Source: Halomonas saccharevitans (GTDB lineage Bacteria; Pseudomonadota; Gammaproteobacteria; Pseudomonadales; Halomonadaceae). From it: a stretch of DNA of 64,000 nucleotides. Shown here piece after piece: positions 27,411-36,606 of this stretch. The position numbers and the translations under genes are program-made. The first letter of the stretch is position 1, and each line of letters opens with the position of its first letter. The stretch is from positions 1-64,000 of the forward strand of contig NZ_FPAQ01000013.1 of the NCBI RefSeq assembly GCF_900116405.1, read 5' to 3'. Below the pieces are notes generated by a model that did not search any database, had not been told where the DNA came from, and saw only the letters and a list, made by a program, of their open reading frames with translations.

Positions 27411-28895
27411 ATGTCGATGCTACCCCGACCGCACCACAGGCCCAGGCACAGCGCCCGGATGCCTGGTCTTCTCGTGCTTGGCCTGATGGCCCTGCTGGCC
27501 GCCCCGCTGGCTCAGGCCGCCGCCGGGCCCCTCGCGCTCACGAGCTCTCTCTACGGCTTCAGCGCCGTGACGCTGTTCATCCTCGCCTACGCGCTGGTCA
27601 TGGCCGAGGAACAGCTGCACATGCGCAAGTCCAAGCCGGTGCTGATCGCCGCCGGCCTGATCTGGACGCTGATTGGCTGGGTCTACGTGCAGGCGGGCCT
27701 GCCCGACGCGGCCGAGGAAGCCTTTCGGGAGACCCTGCTGGAATACAGCGAACTGCTGCTCTTCCTGCTGGTGGCGATGACCTACATCAACGCCATGGAG
27801 GAGCGCCGCGTGTTCGATGCGCTGCGCTCCTGGATGGTGCGCAAGGGCTTCAGCTACCGTTCGCTGTTCTGGATCACCGGTATCCTGGCCTTCGGCATCT
27901 CGGCCATCGCCAATAACCTGACCACGGCGATGCTGATGTGCGCCGTGGTGCTCAAGGTCGCCGAAGGTGACAAACGCTTCATCGGCCTGTGCTGCGTCAA
28001 TATCGTCATCGCCTCCAACGCCGGCGGCACCTTCAGTCCCTTCGGCGACATCACCACCCTGATGGTCTGGCAGGCCGGGATGGTCGAGTTCAACCAGTTC
28101 TTCGCCCTGCTGGTGCCCGCGCTGGTCAACTACCTGCTGCCGGCGCTGATCATGAGCGTCTTCATCAAGAACCGGAAGCCCGACTCCCTGGAAGAGAACG
28201 TCTGGCTCAAGCGCGGCGCGCGACGCATCATCGCCCTGTTCCTGTTCACCGTGGCCAACGCCGTGGCCTGCCATACCCTGCTGAACCTGCCACCGGTGCT
28301 GGGCATGATGACGGGCCTTGGCCTGCTGCAGTTCTTCGGCTATTACCTGCGACGCAGCCTGCCGATGTCGCTGGAACGCAAGCGCACCCGCTACACCCAG
28401 CGCGGCGACTGGAAGAAGCTCGAGCAGCTCGGCAGCGTGGTGCCCTTCGACGTCTTCACGCGGATCGCCCGCTCCGAGTGGGACACCCTGCTGTTCTTCT
28501 ACGGGGTGGTAATGAGCGTCGGCGGCCTGGGTTTCATGGGCTATCTGGCGCTGCTCTCCGAGACCCTCTACACCGGCTGGGACCCGATCTGGGCCAACAT
28601 CGTGCTGGGCGTGATCTCGGCGGTGGTCGACAACATCCCGGTGATGTTCGCCGTGCTCTCGATGGAGCCTGACATGTCGCTGGGCAACTGGCTGCTGATC
28701 ACCCTGACCGCCGGCGTCGGCGGCAGCCTGCTCTCGGTCGGCTCCGCCGCCGGGGTGGCGCTGATGGGCCAGGCGCGTGGCAACTATACCTTCGCCACCC
28801 ACCTGCGCTGGGCCCCGGTCATCGGGCTGGGCTACGCGGCCAGCATCGCCGTGCATCTCTGGATGAACGCCGAGGGCTTCCAGCTCCTCGGCTAA
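27411..28895 (+). CDS. nhaD: Na+/H+ antiporter NhaD
   Basis: 494-residue inner-membrane antiporter of the NhaD type that expels sodium in exchange for protons. About a dozen hydrophobic segments are visible; conserved stretches include SNAGGTFSPFGDITTLMVW and ISAVVDNIPVMFAVL, with charged Asp residues inside membrane segments. The N-terminus has a signal-like helix (LLVLGLMALLAAPLAQA). The ribosome-binding site before 27411 is weak; an ATG at 27459 is an alternative. NhaD is typical of halophilic and marine bacteria. Confidence 0.92.
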   Translation: MSMLPRPHHRPRHSARMPGLLVLGLMALLAAPLAQAAAGPLALTSSLYGFSAVTLFILAYALVMAEEQLHMRKSKPVLIAAGLIWTLIGWVYVQAGLPDAAEEAFRETLLEYSELLLFLLVAMTYINAMEERRVFDALRSWMVRKGFSYRSLFWITGILAFGISAIANNLTTAMLMCAVVLKVAEGDKRFIGLCCVNIVIASNAGGTFSPFGDITTLMVWQAGMVEFNQFFALLVPALVNYLLPALIMSVFIKNRKPDSLEENVWLKRGARRIIALFLFTVANAVACHTLLNLPPVLGMMTGLGLLQFFGYYLRRSLPMSLERKRTRYTQRGDWKKLEQLGSVVPFDVFTRIARSEWDTLLFFYGVVMSVGGLGFMGYLALLSETLYTGWDPIWANIVLGVISAVVDNIPVMFAVLSMEPDMSLGNWLLITLTAGVGGSLLSVGSAAGVALMGQARGNYTFATHLRWAPVIGLGYAASIAVHLWMNAEGFQLLG

Positions 28896-28975
28896 GCGCA
28901 CCCGCAAGAGGCGCACCGAGCGCTCACGACAGCGGCCGGTCACCACGGCAGCGAAAAGTCACGACAACTACGCGT

Positions 28976-29014
28976 AAAAAAGGAGGAGCTGCCCAAGTCA
29001 GCTCCTCCTTTTTT
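28976..29014. terminator. Bidirectional terminator between nhaD and the RND pump gene
   Basis: AAAAAAGGAGGAGCTG and CAGCTCCTCCTTTTTT form a 16-bp perfect stem around CCCAAGT. T-runs occur on both strands, so it can stop both nhaD and the convergent efflux operon. Confidence 0.92.
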
Positions 29015-29059
29015 TGTTGAACGGAGAAGATCATCGGCCGCCGGCGGCAGGGCCGAGCG

Positions 29060-32000
29060 TCAAGCCCCGCCGACGGGATCTGGGGCCTCCTCCCTCATGC
29101 GCCCGAAGCGCTCGCGCAGCCGCTCGAGATAGCTCAGCAGCACCGGGATCACGGCCAGCACCAGCAGGGTCGAGAAGGCCAGGCCGAAGGCGATGGAGAC
29201 GGCCATGGGAATCAGGAACTGCGCCTGCAGCGAGGTCTCGAAGAGCAGCGGCAAAAGCCCGCCGATGGTGGTCAGCGAGGTGAGCAGCACGGCCCGCACC
29301 CGCTGCACCACCGCCTCGTTGAGCGCGGCGTCGATGGCCAGTCCCTTCTGGCGCTGGTGACGGTAGAAGGCCACCAGGATGATGGCGTTGTTGACCACGA
29401 TGCCGGAGAGCCCGAAGAGCCCGAAGAGCGAGAGCATGGTCAGGTTGAGGCCCAGTGCCCAGTGGCCCAGCAGGGCCCCAACCAGCGCCAGCGGGATGAT
29501 CGTCATGACGATCAGCGGCAGGCTCCAGGAGGCGAAGACCCAGGCCAGCACCACGTACATCAGTCCCAGGCCGATGATCAGCCCGGTGCGCATGTCGGCG
29601 AAGGTCTCGCGCTGGTCGGCGGCGCGCCCCTCGAAGCTATAGCGCAGCCGGTAGGTGCTGACAAGGGTCGGCAATACCTCCTCGGAGACGGCGTCGAGCA
29701 CCCGCTCGGCGTTGGTGATCTCGCTGTCGAGCTCGGCGGTCACCTCCACCGCCAGGCGCCCGTCGGCATGGCGCAGCGCCTCGAAGCCCTGGCGATGATC
29801 GAGCGCCATGACCTGATCCAGCGGCACGAAGCGCCCCGCCGGCGTGCGCACCGTCAGCCGCGACAGGGTCGAGAGCCGCTCTCGCTGCTCTCGGGGCAGC
29901 AGCACCCGCACCTCGATCTCGTCGTCGCCGTTCTGGTAGATCTGCACCAGGCGGCCGTCGAAGGCCGCCCTGAGCTGTCGACCCAGGTCGAGGGTGGTCA
30001 GCCCCAGGGCCTCGCCGTGGGCACTCACCCGGTAGATGAGCTGCTCGCGCCCCCAGGGCATGTCGTCCTCGGTATCCAGCACCCCGGGCAACTCGCGCAG
30101 CGAGCGGGACAGCGATTCCGCGGCGGCCTTGAGGTCGTCGGCCGACTCGCCGGTCAGGCGGATGTTGACGTCCTTGCCGGGCGGTCCCGCTGCGCGCTCG
30201 CTGATGGTCAGGTTCTCCAGGCCCGCGGGCTCGGCCATCCGGCCGCGCCAGGCGCGAATGAACTCGGCGTTGCGCACGTCGCGGTCGTCCGAGGCGGTGA
30301 GCTCGATCATCATCGAGCCGACGTTGTCGCCGTTTCGCCCCGGCTGTCCGCCGGACATCGTGGCCCCGTGGCGGACCACGGCATGCTGGACGAGCCCGCC
30401 GCCGAGCGCCTCCTCGGTCTCGTCCAGGGCGGCCTGCATCTGGGTCAGCAGCTCGTCGACGGTGCCTCGATCGGTACCGGCCACGAAGCTGGCGTTGGCA
30501 TAGAGGATGTTGGGTTCCGGCGTGGGGAAGAAATTGAATTCCAGGCGCCCGCCGACCAGCAGGCCCGCGGTAAAGAGCACCACGGCGAGCGCCGACGCGA
30601 GCGTCGCGGCACGGTGGCGCAGGGTCAACGCCGAGAAGCGCCGAAAGGGGCCCTCGCGGAAGCGCTCGAAGGCCGTCTCGAAGCGCTCGCGGGGCCGCGA
30701 CAGCGGGTGGCGTCGTGTCTTGCGCCCCGGCACGAAGGCGTTGCGCAGGTGAGCCGGCAGCACCACGAAGCATTCCAGCAGCGAGGCGATGAGCACGCAG
30801 ATCATCACCACCGGGATATCGCCGAGGATGTTGCCGATCACCCCGCCCACCAGCAGCAGCGGCATGAAGGCGGCCACCGTGGTCAGCGACGAGGCAATGA
30901 CTGGCCACAGCATGCGCCTGGCAGCCCCCTCGGAGGCGTGACGGGCGGGCTCGCCGCCGCGGAAGTGGGCATCGGCGTCCTCTCCGACCACGATGGCGTC
31001 GTCGACGATCACCCCCAGCGCCATGATCAGCGCGAACAGCGAGATCATGTTGATCGAACCGCCGATGACCCAGAACACCGCCATGGCCGCCAGGAAGGCG
31101 GTAGGAATGCCGATGGCGACCCACAGCGCCACGCGGGCGGGCAGGAAGAAGTAGAGCAGTAGCAGCACCAGCGCCAGGCCACCCAGGCCGTTGCTGATCA
31201 GCAGCCAGATGCGCTCGGCGATCAGCTGCCAGGTCTCATCGTGCACCTCGAGCTCCACCGAGGGCGGCAGCTGGGGGCGGGTCTCGTCGAGCCAGCGATT
31301 GAGCACCTCGGCGGCGGCCAGCGAGTTGCCGTTCTCGCTTCGCTGCAGCATCAGCTCCACCGCCGGGTGGCCGTTGCGGCTCAGGGTCACCGAGGGCTCG
31401 CGGGCCTCCTGGCGGATAATGGCGATGTCGCCCAGGCGCAGCTGGACTCGCTCACCGCTGAGCACCGGCAGGTCGGCGAAGGCCAGGGCGTCGCGACGCT
31501 GCTCCACGGCGCGCAACTCGCGGGTGCTGTCCTGCTGGCCGAGCAGCCCCGCCGGCAGGTCGCGGGACATCGCCTCGATGCGCTCGGCGATCTCGCCGAG
31601 GCCGAGCTGCAGACCCTGCAGGCGCTCGGCCGGGATCTCGATGCTGATCTGCTGATCGGGCAGGCCGCTGATTTCCACCCGGTCGATGCCCGCCTGCAGC
31701 AGCTGATCCTCGAAGCGATTGGCCAGGTGGCGCAGCTCCTGAGGGGTGACCTCGCCATGCACCAGCAGCCGGGCCACCGGTTCATAGCGGGCCGCCCGGG
31801 CGACCTGGGGCTCCTCGGCCTCCGACGGCAGGTTAGTGAACTCATCGACCTGCTGGCGAACGTCGTCCAGGGCCAGGATGGGGTCGCTGCCCTCGTTGAA
31901 CTCCAGGGTGATGTTCGAGATGCCCTGAGCCGAGGTGGAGGTCATCCGCTTGAGGCCATCGATACTGCGCAGGCGCTGCTCGAAGGGGATGGTGATGCCC

Positions 32001-32194
32001 TGCTCGATGTCCTCCGCCGAGGCGCCACTCCACACCGTGCGCACGCTGACCACGTCCAGGGCGAAGGAGGGAAAGAACTGGATGTTCATCCGCGAGATAC
32101 CCAGCGCCCCGCCGAGCAGCATCACCAGCATCACCAGGTTGGCGGCGACCTTGTGGTGGACGAAGAAGCCGATCACCCCGCGCCGGCGACTCAC
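29060..32194 (-). CDS. RND-family efflux permease (HAE-1/AcrB type)
   Basis: 1,044-residue inner-membrane proton-driven transporter. Layout follows RND pumps: one N-terminal helix (VAANLVMLVMLLGGALGI), a large periplasmic loop, a helix bundle with GVIVDDAIVVGEDAD, a second loop and a second bundle ending with SLFGLFGLSGIVVNNAIILV. It starts at a GTG that overlaps the adaptor stop by four bases. The adaptor is next to it, but no outer-membrane channel gene lies nearby; a TolC elsewhere is assumed. The substrate is unknown. Confidence 0.9.
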   Translation of the reverse strand: MSRRRGVIGFFVHHKVAANLVMLVMLLGGALGISRMNIQFFPSFALDVVSVRTVWSGASAEDIEQGITIPFEQRLRSIDGLKRMTSTSAQGISNITLEFNEGSDPILALDDVRQQVDEFTNLPSEAEEPQVARAARYEPVARLLVHGEVTPQELRHLANRFEDQLLQAGIDRVEISGLPDQQISIEIPAERLQGLQLGLGEIAERIEAMSRDLPAGLLGQQDSTRELRAVEQRRDALAFADLPVLSGERVQLRLGDIAIIRQEAREPSVTLSRNGHPAVELMLQRSENGNSLAAAEVLNRWLDETRPQLPPSVELEVHDETWQLIAERIWLLISNGLGGLALVLLLLYFFLPARVALWVAIGIPTAFLAAMAVFWVIGGSINMISLFALIMALGVIVDDAIVVGEDADAHFRGGEPARHASEGAARRMLWPVIASSLTTVAAFMPLLLVGGVIGNILGDIPVVMICVLIASLLECFVVLPAHLRNAFVPGRKTRRHPLSRPRERFETAFERFREGPFRRFSALTLRHRAATLASALAVVLFTAGLLVGGRLEFNFFPTPEPNILYANASFVAGTDRGTVDELLTQMQAALDETEEALGGGLVQHAVVRHGATMSGGQPGRNGDNVGSMMIELTASDDRDVRNAEFIRAWRGRMAEPAGLENLTISERAAGPPGKDVNIRLTGESADDLKAAAESLSRSLRELPGVLDTEDDMPWGREQLIYRVSAHGEALGLTTLDLGRQLRAAFDGRLVQIYQNGDDEIEVRVLLPREQRERLSTLSRLTVRTPAGRFVPLDQVMALDHRQGFEALRHADGRLAVEVTAELDSEITNAERVLDAVSEEVLPTLVSTYRLRYSFEGRAADQRETFADMRTGLIIGLGLMYVVLAWVFASWSLPLIVMTIIPLALVGALLGHWALGLNLTMLSLFGLFGLSGIVVNNAIILVAFYRHQRQKGLAIDAALNEAVVQRVRAVLLTSLTTIGGLLPLLFETSLQAQFLIPMAVSIAFGLAFSTLLVLAVIPVLLSYLERLRERFGRMREEAPDPVGGA

Positions 32195-33573
32195 GAGGCC
32201 GTCTCCTCGTAGCCAGCGCCTCCATCGACGCCGCCGTCGATGTCGCCGTCGATGTCGCCGGCACGCTCGACGCGCTCGGCGTTGGCGCTGCTGTCGTCTT
32301 CCCCGTCGCTTGCGGCTTGATCGTCACTGGCGGCTTGATCGTCACTGGCGGCTTGGTCGTCGCCAACGCTCTGGACCAGCAGCCCCTGCATGGCGTTGGG
32401 CAGGTGGGTGAGGATCACTCGGTCGCCATCGGCCAGCGCCTCGCCGCTGACCAGCGCCCATCGCTCGCCGTCGCGCACCACGTCGCCATGGCGAGTCACC
32501 GTCAATCGCTGCATGCGGCTCGCCTCGTCCATCAGGTAGAGGGCCTCGTTGCCATAGAGCGCGCTGTAGGGCACCGCCAGGCTGTCCGGCACCCGCGGGC
32601 GCCGAAGCGACACGGCCGCCAGGCTGCCGGGGCGCAACCCCTCGCCGCCTTCCTCCAGGCGGAAGATCGCCTCGGTGCCGGCCGGGTCGCCCTCGCCGGC
32701 GAGCCCGGTCAGCACGAGACGCGCGCCCTGCTCATCGGTGGCCACCAGGCGTTCCCCGCGGGAGAGGGCTTCGAGCAGTTCGCCCTGATGGCGCTGGGGG
32801 ATGCGCGCGCGAAGCTCCAGCCCGCGTTCGGGATAGATGCTGAGCAGCTCGCTGCGGGCCGCGACCTGATCCCCCGGGGCCACCCGGATGCGCGTGACGA
32901 TACCATCGAAGGGCGCATCGACCCGGCTGCGCTCGGCATCGCGGCGCGCCGCGGCCAGGGCGGCCCGAGCCCGGGTCAGGTTGGCCTCCAACGCACGCAG
33001 GCGCGCCGGATGCTCGGCGACCGCCCGCTCACGGGCCGCCACCGTCACCCGGGCGCGGGCCAGCTCATTGCGCGCGGCGTCCAGGTCGGACTGAGAGGCC
33101 AGGTTGCGCGCCCTGAGCGAACGGGTGCGCTCAAGCTGGCGACGGGCGTTGTCGACCAGCTCGCGCTCGCGGGCCAGGGCCTCGCGGTCGCTCTCGTGGC
33201 GCACCCGCTCGTTCTCGACCTGGGCCTCGCGATCCGCCACCTCGGCCTCGGCCTGCTGAAGGGGCGGCGTCACATCGGCATCGTCCAGGGCCACCAGACG
33301 CTCGCCGCGGGCCACCCGCTGCCCCTCGCGGACCGGCCGTTCGGCGATCCGCCCGGCCAGGGGCGCGGTGACGGTGAGCATGTCGGGGGCGGTGATCTCG
33401 CCATACAGTGGCAGGACAGGCGCCTGGGGCGCCAGCGTCGCCGCGAGGGTCTCGACGCGCCAGCGGCGCTCTTCGGGCGTCACGCTGGGGCTCTCGGGCC
33501 GGGTCGCGCGCAGCCACAGAAAGGCCGCCACGCCGACGGCCAGGATCAACAGGGGGAGCAGGCGTCTGAGCAT
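32191..33573 (-). CDS. RND efflux periplasmic adaptor (membrane fusion protein)
   Basis: 460-residue adaptor. An N-terminal anchor (LLPLLILAVGVAAFLWL) is followed by the lipoyl/hairpin part with a long coiled coil (about residues 90-190, rich in Glu/Arg/Ala) and VDAPFDGIVTRIRVAPGDQV in parts. The C-terminal 60 residues form an acidic tail with the hexapeptide SDDQAA three times and DGDIDGGVDGG, not usual in the family. The ATG at 33573 is used because the frame upstream has no signal-like segment. It is translationally coupled to the permease gene and divergent from regB. Confidence 0.88.
   Translation of the reverse strand: MLRRLLPLLILAVGVAAFLWLRATRPESPSVTPEERRWRVETLAATLAPQAPVLPLYGEITAPDMLTVTAPLAGRIAERPVREGQRVARGERLVALDDADVTPPLQQAEAEVADREAQVENERVRHESDREALARERELVDNARRQLERTRSLRARNLASQSDLDAARNELARARVTVAARERAVAEHPARLRALEANLTRARAALAAARRDAERSRVDAPFDGIVTRIRVAPGDQVAARSELLSIYPERGLELRARIPQRHQGELLEALSRGERLVATDEQGARLVLTGLAGEGDPAGTEAIFRLEEGGEGLRPGSLAAVSLRRPRVPDSLAVPYSALYGNEALYLMDEASRMQRLTVTRHGDVVRDGERWALVSGEALADGDRVILTHLPNAMQGLLVQSVGDDQAASDDQAASDDQAASDGEDDSSANAERVERAGDIDGDIDGGVDGGAGYEETAS
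32312..32365. repeat. 18-bp tandem repeat inside the adaptor gene
   Basis: GCGGCTTGATCGTCACTG occurs at 32312-32329 and 32330-32347, with a third diverged copy at 32348-32365. It encodes the repeated SDDQAA hexapeptides in the protein tail. Confidence 0.8.
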
Positions 33574-33746
33574 CGGGCTGGGTTCCAACGGGCATATCAA
33601 CAGCCCACAATATACAGTCATCAAGCGGTGATTGTCGGCGCCACGTCGCCACGGCGACACTCTACCGCAGCCCGTTGCGTCGGCGGCTCGCCCCGCCCTG
33701 TTCCGGATCGGGTATCATCGGCCCCCACTCGCCTCGCGGAGTCACC

Positions 33747-35027
33747 ATGCAAGCCGCCCTTCCCCTGCCGCTCTCCACCCCCAACCGCAACCTGGTGCGG
33801 CTGACCATCGTGCGCGGCATCACCTGGACCGGCTTTCTGGCCGCCATCATCATCGGCATCGAGCTGCTGGGCTTCTCGCTGCAGGTGCCCGCGGTGATCG
33901 CGGTGATCGCGGTGATCGTCTCCATGGGCGTGATCAACATCGCCACCTGGTGGCGGCTGGGGCGTCCCCGGGCGGTCACGCACCAGGAGTACCTCGGTCA
34001 CCTGATGATCGACGTGACAGGGCTGACGCTACTCTTCTACTTCACCGGCGGCGCCCACAATCCCTTCATCAACTACTACCTGGTGCCGGTGACCATCGCC
34101 GCGGCGACCCTCCCCTGGCGCCATGCCTGGCTGGTCGCCGCCGCCTCCATGGCCGCCTACACCTTCCTGATGGTGGTCTACCAGCCGCTGCCGCCGCTTG
34201 CCCAGGGGGATGGCGAGACCACCCTTGGCCTGCACACCCTGGGCATGTGGTTGAACTTCGGCCTCTCGGCGGGGCTCGTGACCTTCTTCATCTTCAAGAT
34301 GGCCCATGCCCTGCGCCGCCGGGACCAGGCGCTGTCGCGCACCCGAGAGGCGGCGCTGCGCAACGAGCAGGTGCTGGCGGTGGCCACCCAGGCCGCGGGC
34401 ACCGCCCATGAGCTCGGCACGCCGCTCTCCACCATGGCGGTGCTGCTCGCCGAGATGCGCGAGGATGCCAAGGACGACCCCGAGCTGACTCGGGATCTTG
34501 AGCTGCTGCGCCAGCAGGTCGATACCTGCAAGTCGCGGCTGCGCCACCTGGTGCAGAGCGCCGATCGCCGGCGCATGGCCGAACCCGAGGTCTGCGATGC
34601 CCAGGCGTGGCTGGCCGGCGTGGTGCAGCGCTGGTTGGTGCTGCGCCCCGACGTCAGCCATCGCCTCGAGGTCGCCGAGCGGCGCGACCCGCCCCGGCTG
34701 GCCGTGGATGCCACCCTCGACCAGGCGCTGACCAACCTGCTCAACAACGCCGCCGATGCCAACCCTGACGACATCATCATCCGCCTGGAGTGGAACGGCG
34801 ACGAGGTGATCATCGACATTCGCGACCACGGCCCGGGCGTGGCGATGTCGATCGCCGACCAGCTGGGCGAGACCTTCGTTTCCACCAAGAGCAAGGGGCT
34901 GGGCATCGGCCTGTTCCTGACCCACGCCACCATCAACCGCTTCGGCGGCGGCGTGAGCCTGTACAATCACCCCGACGGCGGCACCCTCACCGAGGTGACC
35001 CTGCCGCGCAGCCAGACGACGACCTGA
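33747..35027 (+). CDS. regB: Redox-sensing histidine kinase RegB/PrrB
   Basis: 426-residue membrane sensor. About six N-terminal membrane helices contain the quinone-binding heptapeptide GGAHNPF (residues 101-107). The H-box AAGTAHELGTPLSTM has His221, and the redox Cys261 lies in DTCKSRL where RegB has its oxygen-sensitive cysteine. N, G1 and G2 boxes follow (NLLNNAADANP, DHGPGV, KGLGIGLFL). GGAG precedes the ATG at 33747. It should sense quinone or oxygen state and phosphorylate RegA, encoded 34 bp downstream. Confidence 0.92.
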   Translation: MQAALPLPLSTPNRNLVRLTIVRGITWTGFLAAIIIGIELLGFSLQVPAVIAVIAVIVSMGVINIATWWRLGRPRAVTHQEYLGHLMIDVTGLTLLFYFTGGAHNPFINYYLVPVTIAAATLPWRHAWLVAAASMAAYTFLMVVYQPLPPLAQGDGETTLGLHTLGMWLNFGLSAGLVTFFIFKMAHALRRRDQALSRTREAALRNEQVLAVATQAAGTAHELGTPLSTMAVLLAEMREDAKDDPELTRDLELLRQQVDTCKSRLRHLVQSADRRRMAEPEVCDAQAWLAGVVQRWLVLRPDVSHRLEVAERRDPPRLAVDATLDQALTNLLNNAADANPDDIIIRLEWNGDEVIIDIRDHGPGVAMSIADQLGETFVSTKSKGLGIGLFLTHATINRFGGGVSLYNHPDGGTLTEVTLPRSQTTT

Positions 35028-35061
35028 CGGCTCCGGGATTCCCCGACCCTGCGAGGACGAC

Positions 35062-35601
35062 ATGCAAGAGACCGCCGAACGCCTGCTGATCATCGACGAC
35101 GACGAGATGTTCTGCCACGTGCTCGACCGGGCGCTGACGCGCCGCGGCTTCGAGGTGATGGTCGCTCACGACGCCGCCCAGGCGCTCTCCCTGGCGCGCC
35201 GTCACCAGCCCCAGCTGGCCACCCTGGACCTCAAGCTGGAGAACGAGTCGGGCCTCAAGCTGCTGCCCGAGCTGCTCGAGCTGGTGCCGGCATGCCGGGT
35301 GATCGTGCTGACGGGTTATTCGAGCATCGCCACCGCAGTGGAGGCGATCAAGCTCGGCGCGGTGAACTACCTGTGCAAGCCGGCCGATGCCGACGAGGTG
35401 CTCGCCGCCCTGTCACGGGAGGAAGGCGATCCGGAGATGGAGGTGGCGGACAACCCGCCGTCGATCAACCGCATCACCTGGGAGCACATCCAGAAGGTGC
35501 TCCAGGAGCACGACGGCAATATCTCCGCCACGGCGCGGGCGCTGGGCATGCATCGCCGCACCCTGCAGCGCAAGCTGCAAAAGCGACCGGTCAGGCGCTG
35601 A
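35062..35601 (+). CDS. regA: Response regulator RegA/PrrA/ActR
   Basis: 179-residue global redox response regulator. Receiver phospho-acceptor Asp56 is in LATLDLKLENE, with DDDE at the N-terminal acidic pocket. The C-terminal Fis-type helix-turn-helix reads NISATARALGMHRRTLQRKLQKRPV in parts, very close to RegA of alphaproteobacteria. It is the partner of the kinase just upstream. In other bacteria RegA controls respiration, carbon and nitrogen metabolism. Confidence 0.93.
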   Translation: MQETAERLLIIDDDEMFCHVLDRALTRRGFEVMVAHDAAQALSLARRHQPQLATLDLKLENESGLKLLPELLELVPACRVIVLTGYSSIATAVEAIKLGAVNYLCKPADADEVLAALSREEGDPEMEVADNPPSINRITWEHIQKVLQEHDGNISATARALGMHRRTLQRKLQKRPVRR

Positions 35602-35602
35602 C

Positions 35603-35651
35603 GCTACGGGCTACGGGCTACGGGCTACGGGCTACGGGCTACGGGCTACGG
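35603..35651. repeat. Seven tandem copies of a heptamer after regA
   Basis: GCTACGG is repeated seven times without gap, beginning one base beyond the regA stop codon and ending before the convergent dehydrogenase gene. It is a perfect simple-sequence repeat. Confidence 0.92.
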
Positions 35652-35696
35652 CAACAGCATAGCTCGTTGCTCGCCGCCCGCGGCCCGAACGCGGCG

Positions 35697-36467
35697 TTAT
35701 TGCGCGGTCCACCCCAGGTCGATGTTCCAGTTCGCCCCGGTGACGGCGCCGGCCTGATCCGAGGTCAGGTAAGCGACCAGCGACGCCACCTCGCTCGGCT
35801 CGATCAGCCGCTTCACGGCGGCATTCTTGAGCATGATGTTCTCGATCACCTCCTGCTCCTCCATGCCGTGCATCCTCGCCTGATCGGCGATCTGGTTGTC
35901 GACCAGCGGGGTCTTCACGTAGGCCGGGCAGATGGCGTTGGCGGTGATGCCCTGCTGGCCACCCTCCAGCGCCGCGGTCTTGGTCAGGCCGATCATGCCG
36001 TGTTTGGCGCTGATGTAGGCGGCCTTGCCCGGCGAAGCCACCTGGGCGTGCACCGAGGCGATGTTGACGACCCGACCCCAGCCGCTCTCGCGCATGCTCG
36101 GCCACACCGCCTGAGTGAGCAGGAAGGGCGCGGTCAGCATCAGGTCGATGATCTGGCGCCACTTCTCCTCGGGAAAGGTCTCGATGGGCGAGACGTGCTG
36201 AATCCCGGCGTTGTTGACCAGGATGTCCACGCGACCGAAGCGCTTGATCGCCTCCGCCACAGCCGCCTTGCAGGCCTCGCCATCGGTCAGGTCGGCCTGG
36301 AAAAAGGCCGCGCCGGCCTGTTCGGCGACCTCCTTGCCGGCCGGATTGAAGTCCACGGCCAGCACCTGATGACCCTGCTCGCAGAAGTGGCGGACCACGG
36401 CCTCGCCGATGCCGCTGCTGGTGCCGGTGACCAGGGCGACGCGGGGGGTGGAAGCGTTGGCGGTCAT
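35697..36467 (-). CDS. bdhA: D-3-hydroxybutyrate dehydrogenase
   Basis: 256-residue SDR that interconverts D-3-hydroxybutyrate and acetoacetate. The motif TGTSSGIG is at residues 14-21, NNAGIQHVSPIE is the signature of this subgroup, and Tyr151 and Lys155 form the catalytic pair. AGAGGAG precedes the ATG at 36467. It pairs functionally with scoAB in this window: acetoacetate is activated to acetoacetyl-CoA, so PHB or ketone-body use is likely. Confidence 0.92.
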   Translation of the reverse strand: MTANASTPRVALVTGTSSGIGEAVVRHFCEQGHQVLAVDFNPAGKEVAEQAGAAFFQADLTDGEACKAAVAEAIKRFGRVDILVNNAGIQHVSPIETFPEEKWRQIIDLMLTAPFLLTQAVWPSMRESGWGRVVNIASVHAQVASPGKAAYISAKHGMIGLTKTAALEGGQQGITANAICPAYVKTPLVDNQIADQARMHGMEEQEVIENIMLKNAAVKRLIEPSEVASLVAYLTSDQAGAVTGANWNIDLGWTAQ

Positions 36468-36606
36468 GCGTGACTCCTCTTGATCGGATCGTCCCAGGGC
36501 GACGGGGCGCGCCCCGCTGAAGCCCGGTGATGTTGTGGTTGTCGTCGTGCTCATGGGGGTGGCACTGCGCCACCAGCATAAGGCGAATGACGCAGTGCGT
36601 CATCCA

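Noticed and set aside
35603..35651. CRISPR-like repeat
   Set aside because: The heptamers are directly contiguous with no spacers; it is a simple tandem repeat.
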